DNA from: a virus
DNA length: 64,000 bases
Virus record (IMG/VR): IMGVR_UViG_3300021963_000023
Coordinates: 124,001 to 188,000 of that record
Strand: one strand, 5' to 3'
Part shown: positions 37,716 to 46,529 of the stretch, in pieces
Numbering within the stretch: the first letter of the stretch is position 1
Layout of the letters: every line of letters begins with the position of its first letter
Made by a program: the position numbers and the translations under genes
Notes under the pieces: model-generated
The model's input: only the letters and a program-made list of their open reading frames with translations
Databases searched by the model: none
What the model was told of the DNA's origin: nothing

Positions 37716-39836
37716 ATGAGCTTTTTAAATAGTAATAATTCAGAGTTCTTGTCAGCAAGAATAACAAAAAAGGGTAGACAATCTATCGCTGAAGGTAATT
37801 TTAATATAAAATATTTTCAGATTGGAGATTCCGAATTTGACTATAATGTTAAATTTGGTGGATTTACCGGTGCAATAACTGGTGGGACAAGAGCTCCACA
37901 TCAAAGAATATTGGCACCAGTTGATGGTGATCAACATGTTAAATATCCTTACTTAATAGATGCAAATGAATTATTAAACTTTGGTAATGCTGCACAACAA
38001 TCATATGTTGACACATTAAAAAATCCAATGGGGCCAGCGGGATTTGTTTCACAATATATTCCATATAATGCTAGTCCATGTACTGGATCAACGGTTGAAT
38101 GTTTAAGTAAAAAAATAGATTTATCTGTAATTGGTGGCGGAAGTATTTTATCGGTTACCGGTGCAACAGATTTTTCTGAATGTCAATATATTACATTAGT
38201 TTTTAAAGCAGATTTTGTTGGATCGGAATATACTATAAGTGGAAACACTCAAAGTTTAGTTTATAAAATAAGTGGCACCAGTACAAATGAAATTTATTTG
38301 GATAGAAATATGCCAAATTTTTCAGGTCAAACAGGAACCGTTAGAGTTGTATGTAACAAATGTAAATTAGATCATCCACAAGATACATTAGTCGCTGATG
38401 TTTGTTCACCACTTCAACCGGATAATTTAGCACAACACGATCCATGGCAATTAGAATTAGTTTGGACAGAAGAACCAGCTGGTTTGGATACAACATCCGA
38501 TGATGAATATATTTCCGGATATACTGGTTCACAACTTGCATCATTAAAAGAATATCTTGGATATACCACAAATACTGGACAAACATTTACAAATACAACT
38601 GGTGGAACAATAACTAATCCAACTTCGTATACAAATACATTTGGAGAAAAAATTGATATAACACCATCTAAACAAAGAGCTATCGCTGTTATTCATTATT
38701 CTGAATTGGGGGACATTGTTAATGACCCAGAAAGATTTTTTAAATATGATGACTATATAGCTCATGGAACACTAGATAACGAAACATTATATGGAGAACA
38801 AATATCTGATGCGGAATATTTCCAGGTTTATATCCCATTTTTATTATATCATAGAAATACCGGTTCTACAATTGGAGCAGTATTTACTATGGGTACAACT
38901 GATTATTATGTATCATCGGCTTTAAATACAAAACCCAATACTAACAATCTTAAATTTAGATATCTAGTAGATCAACAAGGTGTTAATGTTGGTAAAGTTT
39001 TTGTTGATAAAAAAATTATTGTTTTTGATGATCAAGAATTAGTTGCTGCTTTAGATTATAAATCAAATAGAAAATGGACATTACCTGCACCAAGGTTTAG
39101 TACAGTACCGGTTGACTTACCAACGTTCTATGATTTAGATCAAGTAATTTCAACAGGTCAAACTGCTTGGGTAACATACATGTTTCAAAATACATCTACA
39201 ACAGGTATCACTGGTATGCATTGCAATTACTATGGTGAAATTACCGGATCAACAAATTCTAACATTGGATTTAAATTTAATACTGGTGAATTCAAATTTT
39301 TAAGTAGCACTTCTCAATTTGATGGATTTACTGCTAATAAGTTTTATGGTTTAGTACAAGTTACAACAACAGGTCAACGGCCATCTCCTAACGGTTGGAA
39401 AAGAATCGATTTAACATCTCAAATTTCTGGACATACTGTTGGTAATTTAATAAATAAAGTAAACATGTGTGGTTATCAGTTTGTAGTTACTGGCGATATG
39501 GTTAGTGCTGGATCAATATATGATTTAGAATCGTTCTTAGGTGGTTTACCAGATAAAACGCAAACAACCTTACCACAATTTGGTGACACTCAACCATTTC
39601 CAGGTAGTATAAAGTTAACTAGAGCAACAGACGTGCAAGTTTTAAATTTCATGGTAAATCTACCATCATCTCAATTTATTACAACGCAAAACCCTACCTA
39701 CGTAACAGGACAACAAAAAAGAATTACTGAAGTTGCTTTATTAAATGATAATAAAGAACCATTAGTAATGGCTAAATGTCCAAAACCAGTTCAAAGAATT
39801 GGAAATCAAGTATTTTCTGTTAGGTTGGATTTCTAA
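37716..39836 (+). CDS. Tail-collar/fibre-like structural protein
   Basis: 706 aa. The N-terminus (SARITKKGRQSIAEGNFNIKYFQIGDSEFDY) matches the 'l.. aGr..la.g....I..fa.GD..' pattern of phage tail-collar fibre proteins (DUF3751-like). The C-terminus (KRITEVALLNDNKEPLVMAK ... NQVFSVRLDF) resembles the matching end of such proteins. The middle is Thr/Gly/Asn-rich. It is last in the late block, 40 nt before the resolvase gene. A baseplate or fibre-network role is likely; the exact T4 counterpart is unclear. Confidence 0.6.
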   Translation: MSFLNSNNSEFLSARITKKGRQSIAEGNFNIKYFQIGDSEFDYNVKFGGFTGAITGGTRAPHQRILAPVDGDQHVKYPYLIDANELLNFGNAAQQSYVDTLKNPMGPAGFVSQYIPYNASPCTGSTVECLSKKIDLSVIGGGSILSVTGATDFSECQYITLVFKADFVGSEYTISGNTQSLVYKISGTSTNEIYLDRNMPNFSGQTGTVRVVCNKCKLDHPQDTLVADVCSPLQPDNLAQHDPWQLELVWTEEPAGLDTTSDDEYISGYTGSQLASLKEYLGYTTNTGQTFTNTTGGTITNPTSYTNTFGEKIDITPSKQRAIAVIHYSELGDIVNDPERFFKYDDYIAHGTLDNETLYGEQISDAEYFQVYIPFLLYHRNTGSTIGAVFTMGTTDYYVSSALNTKPNTNNLKFRYLVDQQGVNVGKVFVDKKIIVFDDQELVAALDYKSNRKWTLPAPRFSTVPVDLPTFYDLDQVISTGQTAWVTYMFQNTSTTGITGMHCNYYGEITGSTNSNIGFKFNTGEFKFLSSTSQFDGFTANKFYGLVQVTTTGQRPSPNGWKRIDLTSQISGHTVGNLINKVNMCGYQFVVTGDMVSAGSIYDLESFLGGLPDKTQTTLPQFGDTQPFPGSIKLTRATDVQVLNFMVNLPSSQFITTQNPTYVTGQQKRITEVALLNDNKEPLVMAKCPKPVQRIGNQVFSVRLDF

Positions 39837-39876
39837 AAGGCTTTACAATAATTTTATTTTTCCATATAATTGATAT

Positions 39877-40479
39877 ATGGAAGTAAAACTTAAAAATAAG
39901 TCCAAAATCCTTGGACTAGACATTAGTACAAAAACTATTGGGTTTGCATTATTTGATTTAACAGGTAAGAATTTGTTAGAGTTAACACATTTTTCGCCTA
40001 AGATTAAACCACAACCTGAAGACAAATTAGAAGAACTCCTTAAGAAAGCAGAAGCTTTTCATAAAAAGCTAGAAGATTATAAAGACATGGGTATAATTAA
40101 GGTTATTATCGAAGAACCTTTATTAAATTCAAATAACGTCTATACTGTGGGCACACTACTACGTTACAACACAATGGTATGTAGATCTGTTTATGATATT
40201 TTTGGTATTGTACCAACTTTTATTTCCACATATAATGCAAGAAAATATGCATTTCCTGATTTAGTTGGGCCAAATGATAAAGGTAGAAATGTTTTATTTG
40301 GTGGTTACGCAAAAGACATTGATAAGAAACATGTTATTTGGGAACACGTAAATGCTGTATGCCCAGATGTTAAATGGTTATATGGTAAATTAAATGCATT
40401 AAAGAAAGAAAATTATGATATGGCTGATGCAGCGACTGCTGTTATTGGTCACATTAATATGTTAAAAGCAACAGAATAA
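39877..40479 (+). CDS. RuvC-like Holliday junction resolvase
   Basis: 200 aa, RNase H-like fold. It cleaves four-way junctions to debranch replicated DNA before packaging. Acidic metal ligands are in the expected places: D in KILGLDISTKTIGFALFD, E in VIIEEPL, and D in NYDMADAATAVIGHI near the C-terminus. Length (RuvC about 170 aa) and motif order fit. T4 uses the unrelated gp49 for this step, so this is a replacement. It begins a non-structural block with primase, gp46 and gp47. Confidence 0.82.
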   Translation: MEVKLKNKSKILGLDISTKTIGFALFDLTGKNLLELTHFSPKIKPQPEDKLEELLKKAEAFHKKLEDYKDMGIIKVIIEEPLLNSNNVYTVGTLLRYNTMVCRSVYDIFGIVPTFISTYNARKYAFPDLVGPNDKGRNVLFGGYAKDIDKKHVIWEHVNAVCPDVKWLYGKLNALKKENYDMADAATAVIGHINMLKATE

Positions 40480-40500
40480 ATTTATATAAAAAAAAATAAA

Positions 40501-40704
40501 ATGACAGAGCAAAAAACGTTTAAAAGAATGACTGACGGTAAGATCGTCTTAGAGGATGTAATTTATGATAGTAGTTTTGGTAAAAGATCAATGATAACAA
40601 ATCCAAACACGGGTAATAGAATTGACTCGATTAAAATAGGTGAAACATCATATTATCCGGTTGGCCAGGTAAAGAAAAAAAATACGGCAACCAATGTTTC
40701 ATAA
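40501..40704 (+). CDS. Small hypothetical protein, 67 aa
   Basis: Basic, with predicted short strands (FKRMTDGKIVLEDVIYDSSF, SIKIGETSYYPVGQVKKK). No family recognised. It lies 21 nt after the resolvase gene and just upstream of the small-RNA candidate. Probably an early small protein. Confidence 0.55.
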   Translation: MTEQKTFKRMTDGKIVLEDVIYDSSFGKRSMITNPNTGNRIDSIKIGETSYYPVGQVKKKNTATNVS

Positions 40705-40710
40705 CTAAAT

Positions 40711-40807
40711 AAAATTTACTTATATTTAAGTAAGTAGGCGGAAATGTAGTGAATAACTGCATTTTGGTTGGTTCCCCAGAGGGTGGTGTCTCTGGGGATT
40801 TTTTTTT
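40711..40807 (+). ncRNA. Candidate small RNA with two hairpins and terminator
   Basis: The gap holds, in order, a promoter-like TTATATTTA (40720-40728), a hairpin AAATGTAGT (40742-40750) / ACTGCATTT (40756-40764) with loop GAATA and one G-U pair, and a terminator hairpin TCCCCAGAG (40773-40781) / CTCTGGGGA (40790-40798) followed by nine T. It has no open reading frame of note. The promoter-to-terminator unit is about 75-80 nt. It could instead be the 3' UTR of the 67-aa gene. Confidence 0.45.
40773..40807 (+). terminator. Rho-independent terminator
   Basis: A 9-bp perfect stem TCCCCAGAG / CTCTGGGGA with an 8-nt loop and nine T. It closes the small-RNA candidate. Confidence 0.93.
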
Positions 40808-40834
40808 GTCAAATATTTTATCTATATTTAAACC

Positions 40835-41776
40835 ATGGCCAAAATTGACACCGAATTCGAACCTATTATTGAAATCCTGGAAGATATGCTAGGAGATTAC
40901 AAGATGCATAATGACAACAAGGGTCAGATATCCTTTGATTGTCCAGTGTGTTCCCATGAAATCAAGGGATTAGACGAAGGTGATGGTAAGGGCAATCTAG
41001 AAATAAATTACAAATTGGGGGTATATAAATGTTGGTCTTGTAGTGAAACAAATAATACAAAAGGCCAATTATATCGACTTATTAAAAAATATGGTAATAA
41101 GAAACAGATTCAGTTTTATGAATTAATGAGACCAGAAGAAGTTGATCCCACATTACCTAAACCAAAGATACTCAGAGGATTACCTAAAGAATTTATTTCA
41201 TTTGCAACAGTATCGTTAGGGTTGAAGCTAACACATTATTATAAGAAAGCATACAATTACATCAGAAGTAGAAACATAACTGATGAAATGTTAGTAAAAT
41301 ATAACATTGGATTTGCATATGATGGTGAATATGCTAATAGAATCATTATCCCATCATATGATTCAGAGAATAAATTAAATTATTTTATTGCTAGGTCATA
41401 TATCCCTAGAACTAAAATGAAATATAAAAATCCTGATGTTCAAAAAGAGGTTATTATTTTTAATGAACATTTAATTAACTGGGACAAACCAATTTATTTA
41501 GTTGAAGGTGCTTTTGATAGTATTTTTGTTCCAAATTCAATACCGTTATTAGGTAAAGTGATGGGTGAATTTTTATATTCTAAAATATATGAAAAAGCAA
41601 AAGAATTAATAATAGTATTAGATGGGGATGCGTGGAATGACGCAGAAAGATTATTTCATAGGTTAAATAATGGGAAACTATTTTTAAAAGTATGGGTAGT
41701 TAAAATGCCAGAAGATAAAGATATAGCCGACTTACAAGGAAATTTTGAAAATTTAAATAAAATACAATTAGACTAA
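40835..41776 (+). CDS. 61: DNA primase, gp61/DnaG-like
   Basis: 313 aa. It makes RNA primers with the gp41-type helicase. The N-terminal zinc-binding module has C36, C39 (DCPVCSHE) and C66, C69 (YKCWSCSE). A DnaG catalytic core follows (YIRSRNITDEMLVKYNIGFA, NRIIIPSYD). The TOPRIM acidic residues are in YLVEGAFDS (about 222) and IIVLDGDAWNDA (about 258-268). Full length for a T4-type primase. A CTATATTTA promoter-like motif ends 4 nt before ATG. Confidence 0.9.
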   Translation: MAKIDTEFEPIIEILEDMLGDYKMHNDNKGQISFDCPVCSHEIKGLDEGDGKGNLEINYKLGVYKCWSCSETNNTKGQLYRLIKKYGNKKQIQFYELMRPEEVDPTLPKPKILRGLPKEFISFATVSLGLKLTHYYKKAYNYIRSRNITDEMLVKYNIGFAYDGEYANRIIIPSYDSENKLNYFIARSYIPRTKMKYKNPDVQKEVIIFNEHLINWDKPIYLVEGAFDSIFVPNSIPLLGKVMGEFLYSKIYEKAKELIIVLDGDAWNDAERLFHRLNNGKLFLKVWVVKMPEDKDIADLQGNFENLNKIQLD

Positions 41777-41777
41777 C

Positions 41778-42545
41778 ATGGATTTACTATTAGAATTAAA
41801 CAAATTTGATCACATCAAGTATCATGACGAACCTCACCATTATTATATTGGTGATCGATTGTTAACATCTGCCACAACATTTATTGGGCAGTTTAAAAAC
41901 AAATTCGATAGTGATGGTCAATCAGAAAAATATGCAAACAAGCATGGTTTAGTAAAGGAAGAGGTGCTTGCTGAATGGGATCATAAAAGAGATTATAGCA
42001 CAATTAAAGGTAGTGCTGTGCATGATTATGCTGAGAACCATTGGAACAACAAAATATTTCCATACGATCCGGCCCCAGCATTAAACAGATTTGGTGAGGA
42101 TATTGTTAAGCCAGCATATGACAAGTGTGTTAAACTATTTGATCAATTCTATCAAGATAGCCGTGCTAATCTAGTACCAATTAAAAATGAGTTTATTGTT
42201 GGCGATGAAGAGTTAGGTGTTTGTGGAATGATAGATCAATTGTTTTGGAATAAAAAAACAAATCAGTTACAAATCTGGGATTGGAAAACAAATAAAGCAA
42301 TTAACACTAAGAGTGCCTTTGGTAATAGATTCAAAAGACCAATCTCACACCTAGAAGAATGTGAATTCAATAGCTATAGCTTACAGACAAGTCTTTACAA
42401 ATATATGATTGAAAAAAATACCAACCTTAAGATTGGTGATTTATATTTCGTTTGGTTCTTTGAAGGAAACGAGACATACAAAGTATTCAAATGTCTAGAT
42501 ATGCGTAAAGAAATTGAGGATATGTTTAAATACGGAGCATCATGA
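41778..42545 (+). CDS. PD-(D/E)XK superfamily exonuclease (Cas4/RecB-like)
   Basis: 255 aa. Motifs of the fold are visible: GSAVHDYAE (H82, E86), E138 in IKNEFIVGDEELGVCGMID, D153, then WDWKT (D168, K170), and a Q/Y motif in SYSLQTSLYKYMIE. No iron-sulfur Cys cluster of Cas4 is seen. It sits between primase and gp47 and overlaps the gp47 start by 4 nt (ATGA), which supports a role in recombination or end processing. Substrate is not known. Confidence 0.82.
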   Translation: MDLLLELNKFDHIKYHDEPHHYYIGDRLLTSATTFIGQFKNKFDSDGQSEKYANKHGLVKEEVLAEWDHKRDYSTIKGSAVHDYAENHWNNKIFPYDPAPALNRFGEDIVKPAYDKCVKLFDQFYQDSRANLVPIKNEFIVGDEELGVCGMIDQLFWNKKTNQLQIWDWKTNKAINTKSAFGNRFKRPISHLEECEFNSYSLQTSLYKYMIEKNTNLKIGDLYFVWFFEGNETYKVFKCLDMRKEIEDMFKYGAS

Positions 42546-43360
42546 TAAAAAAAATAATACACATTGCGGATTTACATATTCGCACAATACAAATGCATGA
42601 TTTGTATAAAGAACAGTTTGAAAAACTGTTAGATGAATTAAGTGTAAAATTCTTAGAATGGACAGATGAAGGTATATCGCACAACGAAATTAGAATTATT
42701 ATTGCAGGTGACATCGCACATCAAAAAATTAATATCTCGAATGAGCAACTTCTTTTAACTAGTTGGTTCTTAAGAGAATTAACTCGTTTTGGTAAAGTTG
42801 TTATTATTCCAGGTAATCATGATTTCTTAGAGAACAACACCCAAAGATTGGATAGTATCACACCTGTTGTTGAGCTATTAGACAATGATAATATTTTTTA
42901 CTTTAAAGATATGGGAGTTTATCCTGATGTAAATGTTAACTGGGTTGTGTATTCACTATATCAACACAATCAGAGGCCAGAGTTTAAGAATACAGAAGAT
43001 AAATTGAACGTTGGTTTATTTCATGGCGCAATTCAAGGGATGTCAACCGATCTTGGTTTTAAATTCGAAGATGGATATGACCGTTTAAACTTTGTTGGTT
43101 TGGATTTACTACTATGTGGTGATATTCATAAAAGACAAACATTTAAACTACCTGGTGGTGGATTGGCTGTGATGATTGGATCATTAATACAACAAAACTT
43201 TGGTGAAACAATTAATCATCATGGGTATGGTGTATATGATGTTGATACAAATGAGTATCAATTTAGCAATTTGCAAAATGATAAACCTTTTATGCATTTC
43301 AGCATATCAGATATAAAAGATATAGAAAATGAAAAAGAAAATCTCATTAATGCTGGATGA
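42542..43360 (+). CDS. 47: Recombination nuclease subunit gp47 (SbcD/Mre11-like)
   Basis: 272 aa metallophosphoesterase that pairs with gp46. Metal ligands: D10 and H12 (IADLHIRT), D57 (AGDIAHQ), N92-H93 (PGNHDF), H161 (LFHGAIQG) and D194/H196 (CGDIHKRQ). It resects DNA ends for UvsX-dependent recombination. It is shorter than T4 gp47 (339 aa), lacking most of the C-terminal cap. It overlaps the upstream exonuclease (ATGA) and the downstream coiled-coil gene by 32 nt. Confidence 0.92.
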   Translation: MIKKIIHIADLHIRTIQMHDLYKEQFEKLLDELSVKFLEWTDEGISHNEIRIIIAGDIAHQKINISNEQLLLTSWFLRELTRFGKVVIIPGNHDFLENNTQRLDSITPVVELLDNDNIFYFKDMGVYPDVNVNWVVYSLYQHNQRPEFKNTEDKLNVGLFHGAIQGMSTDLGFKFEDGYDRLNFVGLDLLLCGDIHKRQTFKLPGGGLAVMIGSLIQQNFGETINHHGYGVYDVDTNEYQFSNLQNDKPFMHFSISDIKDIENEKENLINAG

Positions 43361-43787
43361 TGAATTTGTCCGTTATTGTGAATTAAATAAAATTCTTGAT
43401 GTTGATTCCCTTGCTAAGAAAACATTTCAAAGAGGATTCACCATTCTTAAATTTGGTGAAACACCGGTAACATCAAAAGGTAAAGAAACAATTATTGAAA
43501 AAGAGGTTATAGTTGAAGTTGAGAAGATTGTTGAAGTGGAAAAAATTATTGAGATAATAAAAGAAGTTCCAGTACAAATGAAAGGTGATACTCAGATAAT
43601 AACGAAAGAGATAATAAAAGAAGTTCCTATTGAGAAGATAATTTTCAATGATGAGGAAAACAACAAGTTAAAAGAAGAAAATAAAAAATTAAAAGATGAA
43701 TTAAATAAAATCACAGAATCCCTTGAAAAAATGAATAAAGCGAAATATCTTAAGGGAAGTGATCTTAATAATTTGTACGAAGAATAA
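43329..43787 (+). CDS. Coiled-coil protein between gp47 and gp46
   Basis: 152 aa. The N-terminal 45 residues form a small predicted helical domain (LDDEFVRYCELNKILDVDSL). Then comes a run of Val/Ile-Glu-Lys words (EKIVEVEKIIEIIKEVPV) and a C-terminal coiled coil (NNKLKEENKKLKDELNKI). The overlap with gp47 and its place before gp46 suggest it may link or regulate the Mre11/Rad50-like pair. That is context only. Confidence 0.6.
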   Translation: MKKKISLMLDDEFVRYCELNKILDVDSLAKKTFQRGFTILKFGETPVTSKGKETIIEKEVIVEVEKIVEVEKIIEIIKEVPVQMKGDTQIITKEIIKEVPIEKIIFNDEENNKLKEENKKLKDELNKITESLEKMNKAKYLKGSDLNNLYEE

Positions 43788-43798
43788 AAATTAAATAT

Positions 43799-44113
43799 AT
43801 GATTAGTATTATTGTTTTGTGGGCGTTCATTGGATATGGCATGACCACTATTTTAGTTTATGGTTCAATTTTTGATATGCCAAGAGCATGGATAAAAAAA
43901 AACTCAAAGTTTTTTGGGGATTTGATTAAATGCGTAATGTGCACATCAACATGGGTTGGGTTTTTTATGTCGATATGCCTAGGTGGATTAACCACAAGAA
44001 TTTTAGACACTCATTGGGCACCATCAATATTTTTTGATGGTTTAGCTACTTGTGGAATGGTCTGGGCTATTAACGGGATTATCGAATTTTTTGAAGAATC
44101 CAGAATTAAGTAA
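43799..44113 (+). CDS. Small inner-membrane protein with CVMC motif
   Basis: 104 aa with three hydrophobic segments (about 2-22, 48-64 and 80-96). KCVMCTSTWVGF resembles the 'C..C...W.g' motif of DUF1360-type membrane proteins. The charged segment DMPRAWIKKNSKFFGDL lies between TM1 and TM2. No known function; located inside the recombination block between gp47 and gp46. Confidence 0.55.
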   Translation: MISIIVLWAFIGYGMTTILVYGSIFDMPRAWIKKNSKFFGDLIKCVMCTSTWVGFFMSICLGGLTTRILDTHWAPSIFFDGLATCGMVWAINGIIEFFEESRIK

Positions 44114-44150
44114 TTTTGGTTTTTTAAACTTAAAAATGTAATTTTAAATT

Positions 44151-46487
44151 ATGAGCAATCCTTTTATAAAAGTTGAATGGGAAGACGTTTCGGAAAACTT
44201 TACACCGGAGCGCGTTAAGCGCGTTAAAACATACTTTCAAACAAAGTATAACACAACGCATGTACAAGTTATAACCAAAACGTTAAGCCAAAAGCAAGAC
44301 ACCAGACTTAAAACTCTAGAGGTTAGTGATAACATATTGGACAATCAGTTTCAAAAGAAATTAATGAAAGATTTCTTAACAGAGAATGATGTTCAAATTA
44401 AATGGGAACTAGTTGATAGATTAGATAATCGTGTTAATGCAGAAATAAATAAAGAAAATGAAAACAAAGTTAGATACAATAAGTGGTTTATTAAAAAAGT
44501 TGAATTCTCCAATTTTCTTTCCTTTGGTGATAATAACGCTATTGATTTTACAAGTCTGGGCGGGATTACGGTAATTGAATCTAATCCTAGAAACTTTGGT
44601 GGTAAGTCAACGTCTAGTGTTGATCTATTAATGTTTTTGTTTTTTAATTCAACAACCAAAACAAAAACTAACGCTGAGATTTTTAATAAATTTACTGATG
44701 TTGATACCGTGTCTGTTAAAGGATACATTACAATCGATGGAGATGAATATGTTATTGTTAGAACATTAACAAGAAAGAAATCAAGATCTGGTGATTATAC
44801 AGTTAAAAGTGAATTGGAATTCTTTAAAGAAAAAGAAGATGGTGAATTAGAAAATTTAACTGGAGAACAAAGAAGAGAGACCGAAACATTTATTGCATCA
44901 GCAATTGGAACAGAAGAAGATTTTTTATCTACTATTCTTACAACAGGATACAACCTAGAAGAACTTATAGAATCTAAACCAACAGCTAGAGGTCAAATTC
45001 TAACTAAATTTTTGGGATTAGAATCTTTAAAACAAAAAGAAGAGGTATGTAGAAACATCTATAATGACTGGGCCAAAAAATTAATTGGTAACACATATAA
45101 TGTTACTCAGTTACAAAATGACATTATCACCTATAATGAAAATATAGTTACTTCTAACAATGAAATAACAACGCATACTAGATTATTGGGTGAATATGGA
45201 ACTACACACAAACATTTAGAAGAGAGAAAAGAACACATCTTAGGATTAAGATCTAATGATATTGACCAGGAATTAATTAGAACCAATCCAGCGTCAGTAG
45301 AAAAAGAAATAGGTCAATTAAATTCCCTAAAAGCTTCTAGTCAACAAAACGCTGATGCCATTCTTATTGTAGAACCATCACAATACTACTTAGAGGCTGA
45401 TCATAAAACTGCTCAAAAAGAATTGAACGATTTATTGGTTGAAGGTAAGGTAACATTTGATAATATTGGTAGAAGCGAAAAATCTATTAAACAGTTCGAA
45501 GAAGGTAAAACCTGCCCAACATGTAATCGCGCATTAGATGAGGTTGATCATACTGAGGAAATTGCAAAACTTAGACAAGACATTGAAGATCTTAAGAAAA
45601 AACAAGACGAGTTAAAAGTTTCCGCTGATGAAGTGCAATCCAAGGTTACTGCGTTTAGTGTTCTTAAAGAGGAGTTTGATACTTACGAAAGAAATAAACT
45701 TCGTAAAGAGAGATATGAATTAGAAGTTGAGCAGAAACAAGTTGAGATAAACGCTAAACAACTTAAGTTAGACAACTATGAATCCAATCGAAAAAAATTA
45801 GAAGACAATCAAAAGATAGATACCGAATTGGTTACATTAAAAAGTCAGATAGAAAGTATAAATGGCGATATCAGAATTTCAAATACAACCATTGAGAGAA
45901 ATAAAAATAATATCACATCAATGGATGAAAAAATTGGTATTGCTAATGATCTAATTGCTAAAATTAAAGCTGAAGAAGAACTACAAGGTGTGTTTAAAAC
46001 ATATCTATTAGTTTATGGTAAGAATGGTATATCAAAAACAATCTTGAAGAATATGATACCGCTTATCAATCAGGAATTAAGTAGATTATTATCTGAAAGC
46101 TGTTACTTTATTTTAGAGCTGAACATTAATGATAAAAATGAGTTGGATTTCATAATGATTGACTCTGAAACAAGAATTATTAAACCATTGAACGCTGGAT
46201 CTGGCTATGAAAGAACAATCGCATCATTGGCATTAAGAAGCGTTTTAACGAAGGTTTCTTCTTTACCTAAGCCGAACATCGTTGTGATGGATGAAGTCTT
46301 TGGTAAGGTCGCAGATGAGAATCTAGAGATGGTTGGGGAGTTCTTCAAGAAGATCAAGAATTACTTTGAACATATCTTCGTTATTTCACATAACCCATTG
46401 ATTAGAAATTGGTCAGATAACCTGATTATGATTAAGAAAGAGGAAAACGTATCATCAATAGAATACATTTCCACCAAAATTTCTTAA
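44151..46487 (+). CDS. 46: Recombination ATPase gp46 (SbcC/Rad50-like) with N-terminal extension
   Basis: 778 aa. The ABC-type ATPase halves flank a long coiled coil. Walker A is NPRNFGGKST (145-154), the zinc hook is CPTC (455-458), the signature region is LNAGSGYERTIASLALRS and Walker B is NIVVMDEVFGKV. T4 gp46 starts almost at its first beta strand, but here about 112 residues precede the equivalent WFIKKVEFSNFLSFGDNN. This extension is charged, with predicted helices (TPERVKRVKTYFQTKY), and could bind DNA or gp47. Confidence 0.93.
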   Translation: MSNPFIKVEWEDVSENFTPERVKRVKTYFQTKYNTTHVQVITKTLSQKQDTRLKTLEVSDNILDNQFQKKLMKDFLTENDVQIKWELVDRLDNRVNAEINKENENKVRYNKWFIKKVEFSNFLSFGDNNAIDFTSLGGITVIESNPRNFGGKSTSSVDLLMFLFFNSTTKTKTNAEIFNKFTDVDTVSVKGYITIDGDEYVIVRTLTRKKSRSGDYTVKSELEFFKEKEDGELENLTGEQRRETETFIASAIGTEEDFLSTILTTGYNLEELIESKPTARGQILTKFLGLESLKQKEEVCRNIYNDWAKKLIGNTYNVTQLQNDIITYNENIVTSNNEITTHTRLLGEYGTTHKHLEERKEHILGLRSNDIDQELIRTNPASVEKEIGQLNSLKASSQQNADAILIVEPSQYYLEADHKTAQKELNDLLVEGKVTFDNIGRSEKSIKQFEEGKTCPTCNRALDEVDHTEEIAKLRQDIEDLKKKQDELKVSADEVQSKVTAFSVLKEEFDTYERNKLRKERYELEVEQKQVEINAKQLKLDNYESNRKKLEDNQKIDTELVTLKSQIESINGDIRISNTTIERNKNNITSMDEKIGIANDLIAKIKAEEELQGVFKTYLLVYGKNGISKTILKNMIPLINQELSRLLSESCYFILELNINDKNELDFIMIDSETRIIKPLNAGSGYERTIASLALRSVLTKVSSLPKPNIVVMDEVFGKVADENLEMVGEFFKKIKNYFEHIFVISHNPLIRNWSDNLIMIKKEENVSSIEYISTKIS

Positions 46488-46502
46488 TTTGAAAAACATT
46501 AA

Positions 46503-46510
46503 TTATATTT
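46503..46510 (+). promoter_or_regulatory. Early/middle-promoter-like motif
   Basis: TTATATTT, followed by G, lies 19 nt before the clpP-like start. The TATATTTG at 46504-46511 also fits the Bacteroidota -7 consensus TAnnTTTG. Confidence 0.35.
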
Positions 46511-46529
46511 GCTTAAACAATTAATAGAT

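Noticed and set aside
39843-40025. Minus-strand open frame across the resolvase start
   Set aside because: It lies antisense to a clear RNase H-fold gene; nothing supports it.
46509-46511. TTG starts at 46509, 11976, 49618, 52627 and 58080
   Set aside because: Each is followed by an ATG a few codons on, and several overlap promoter-like sequence; ATG starts were chosen.
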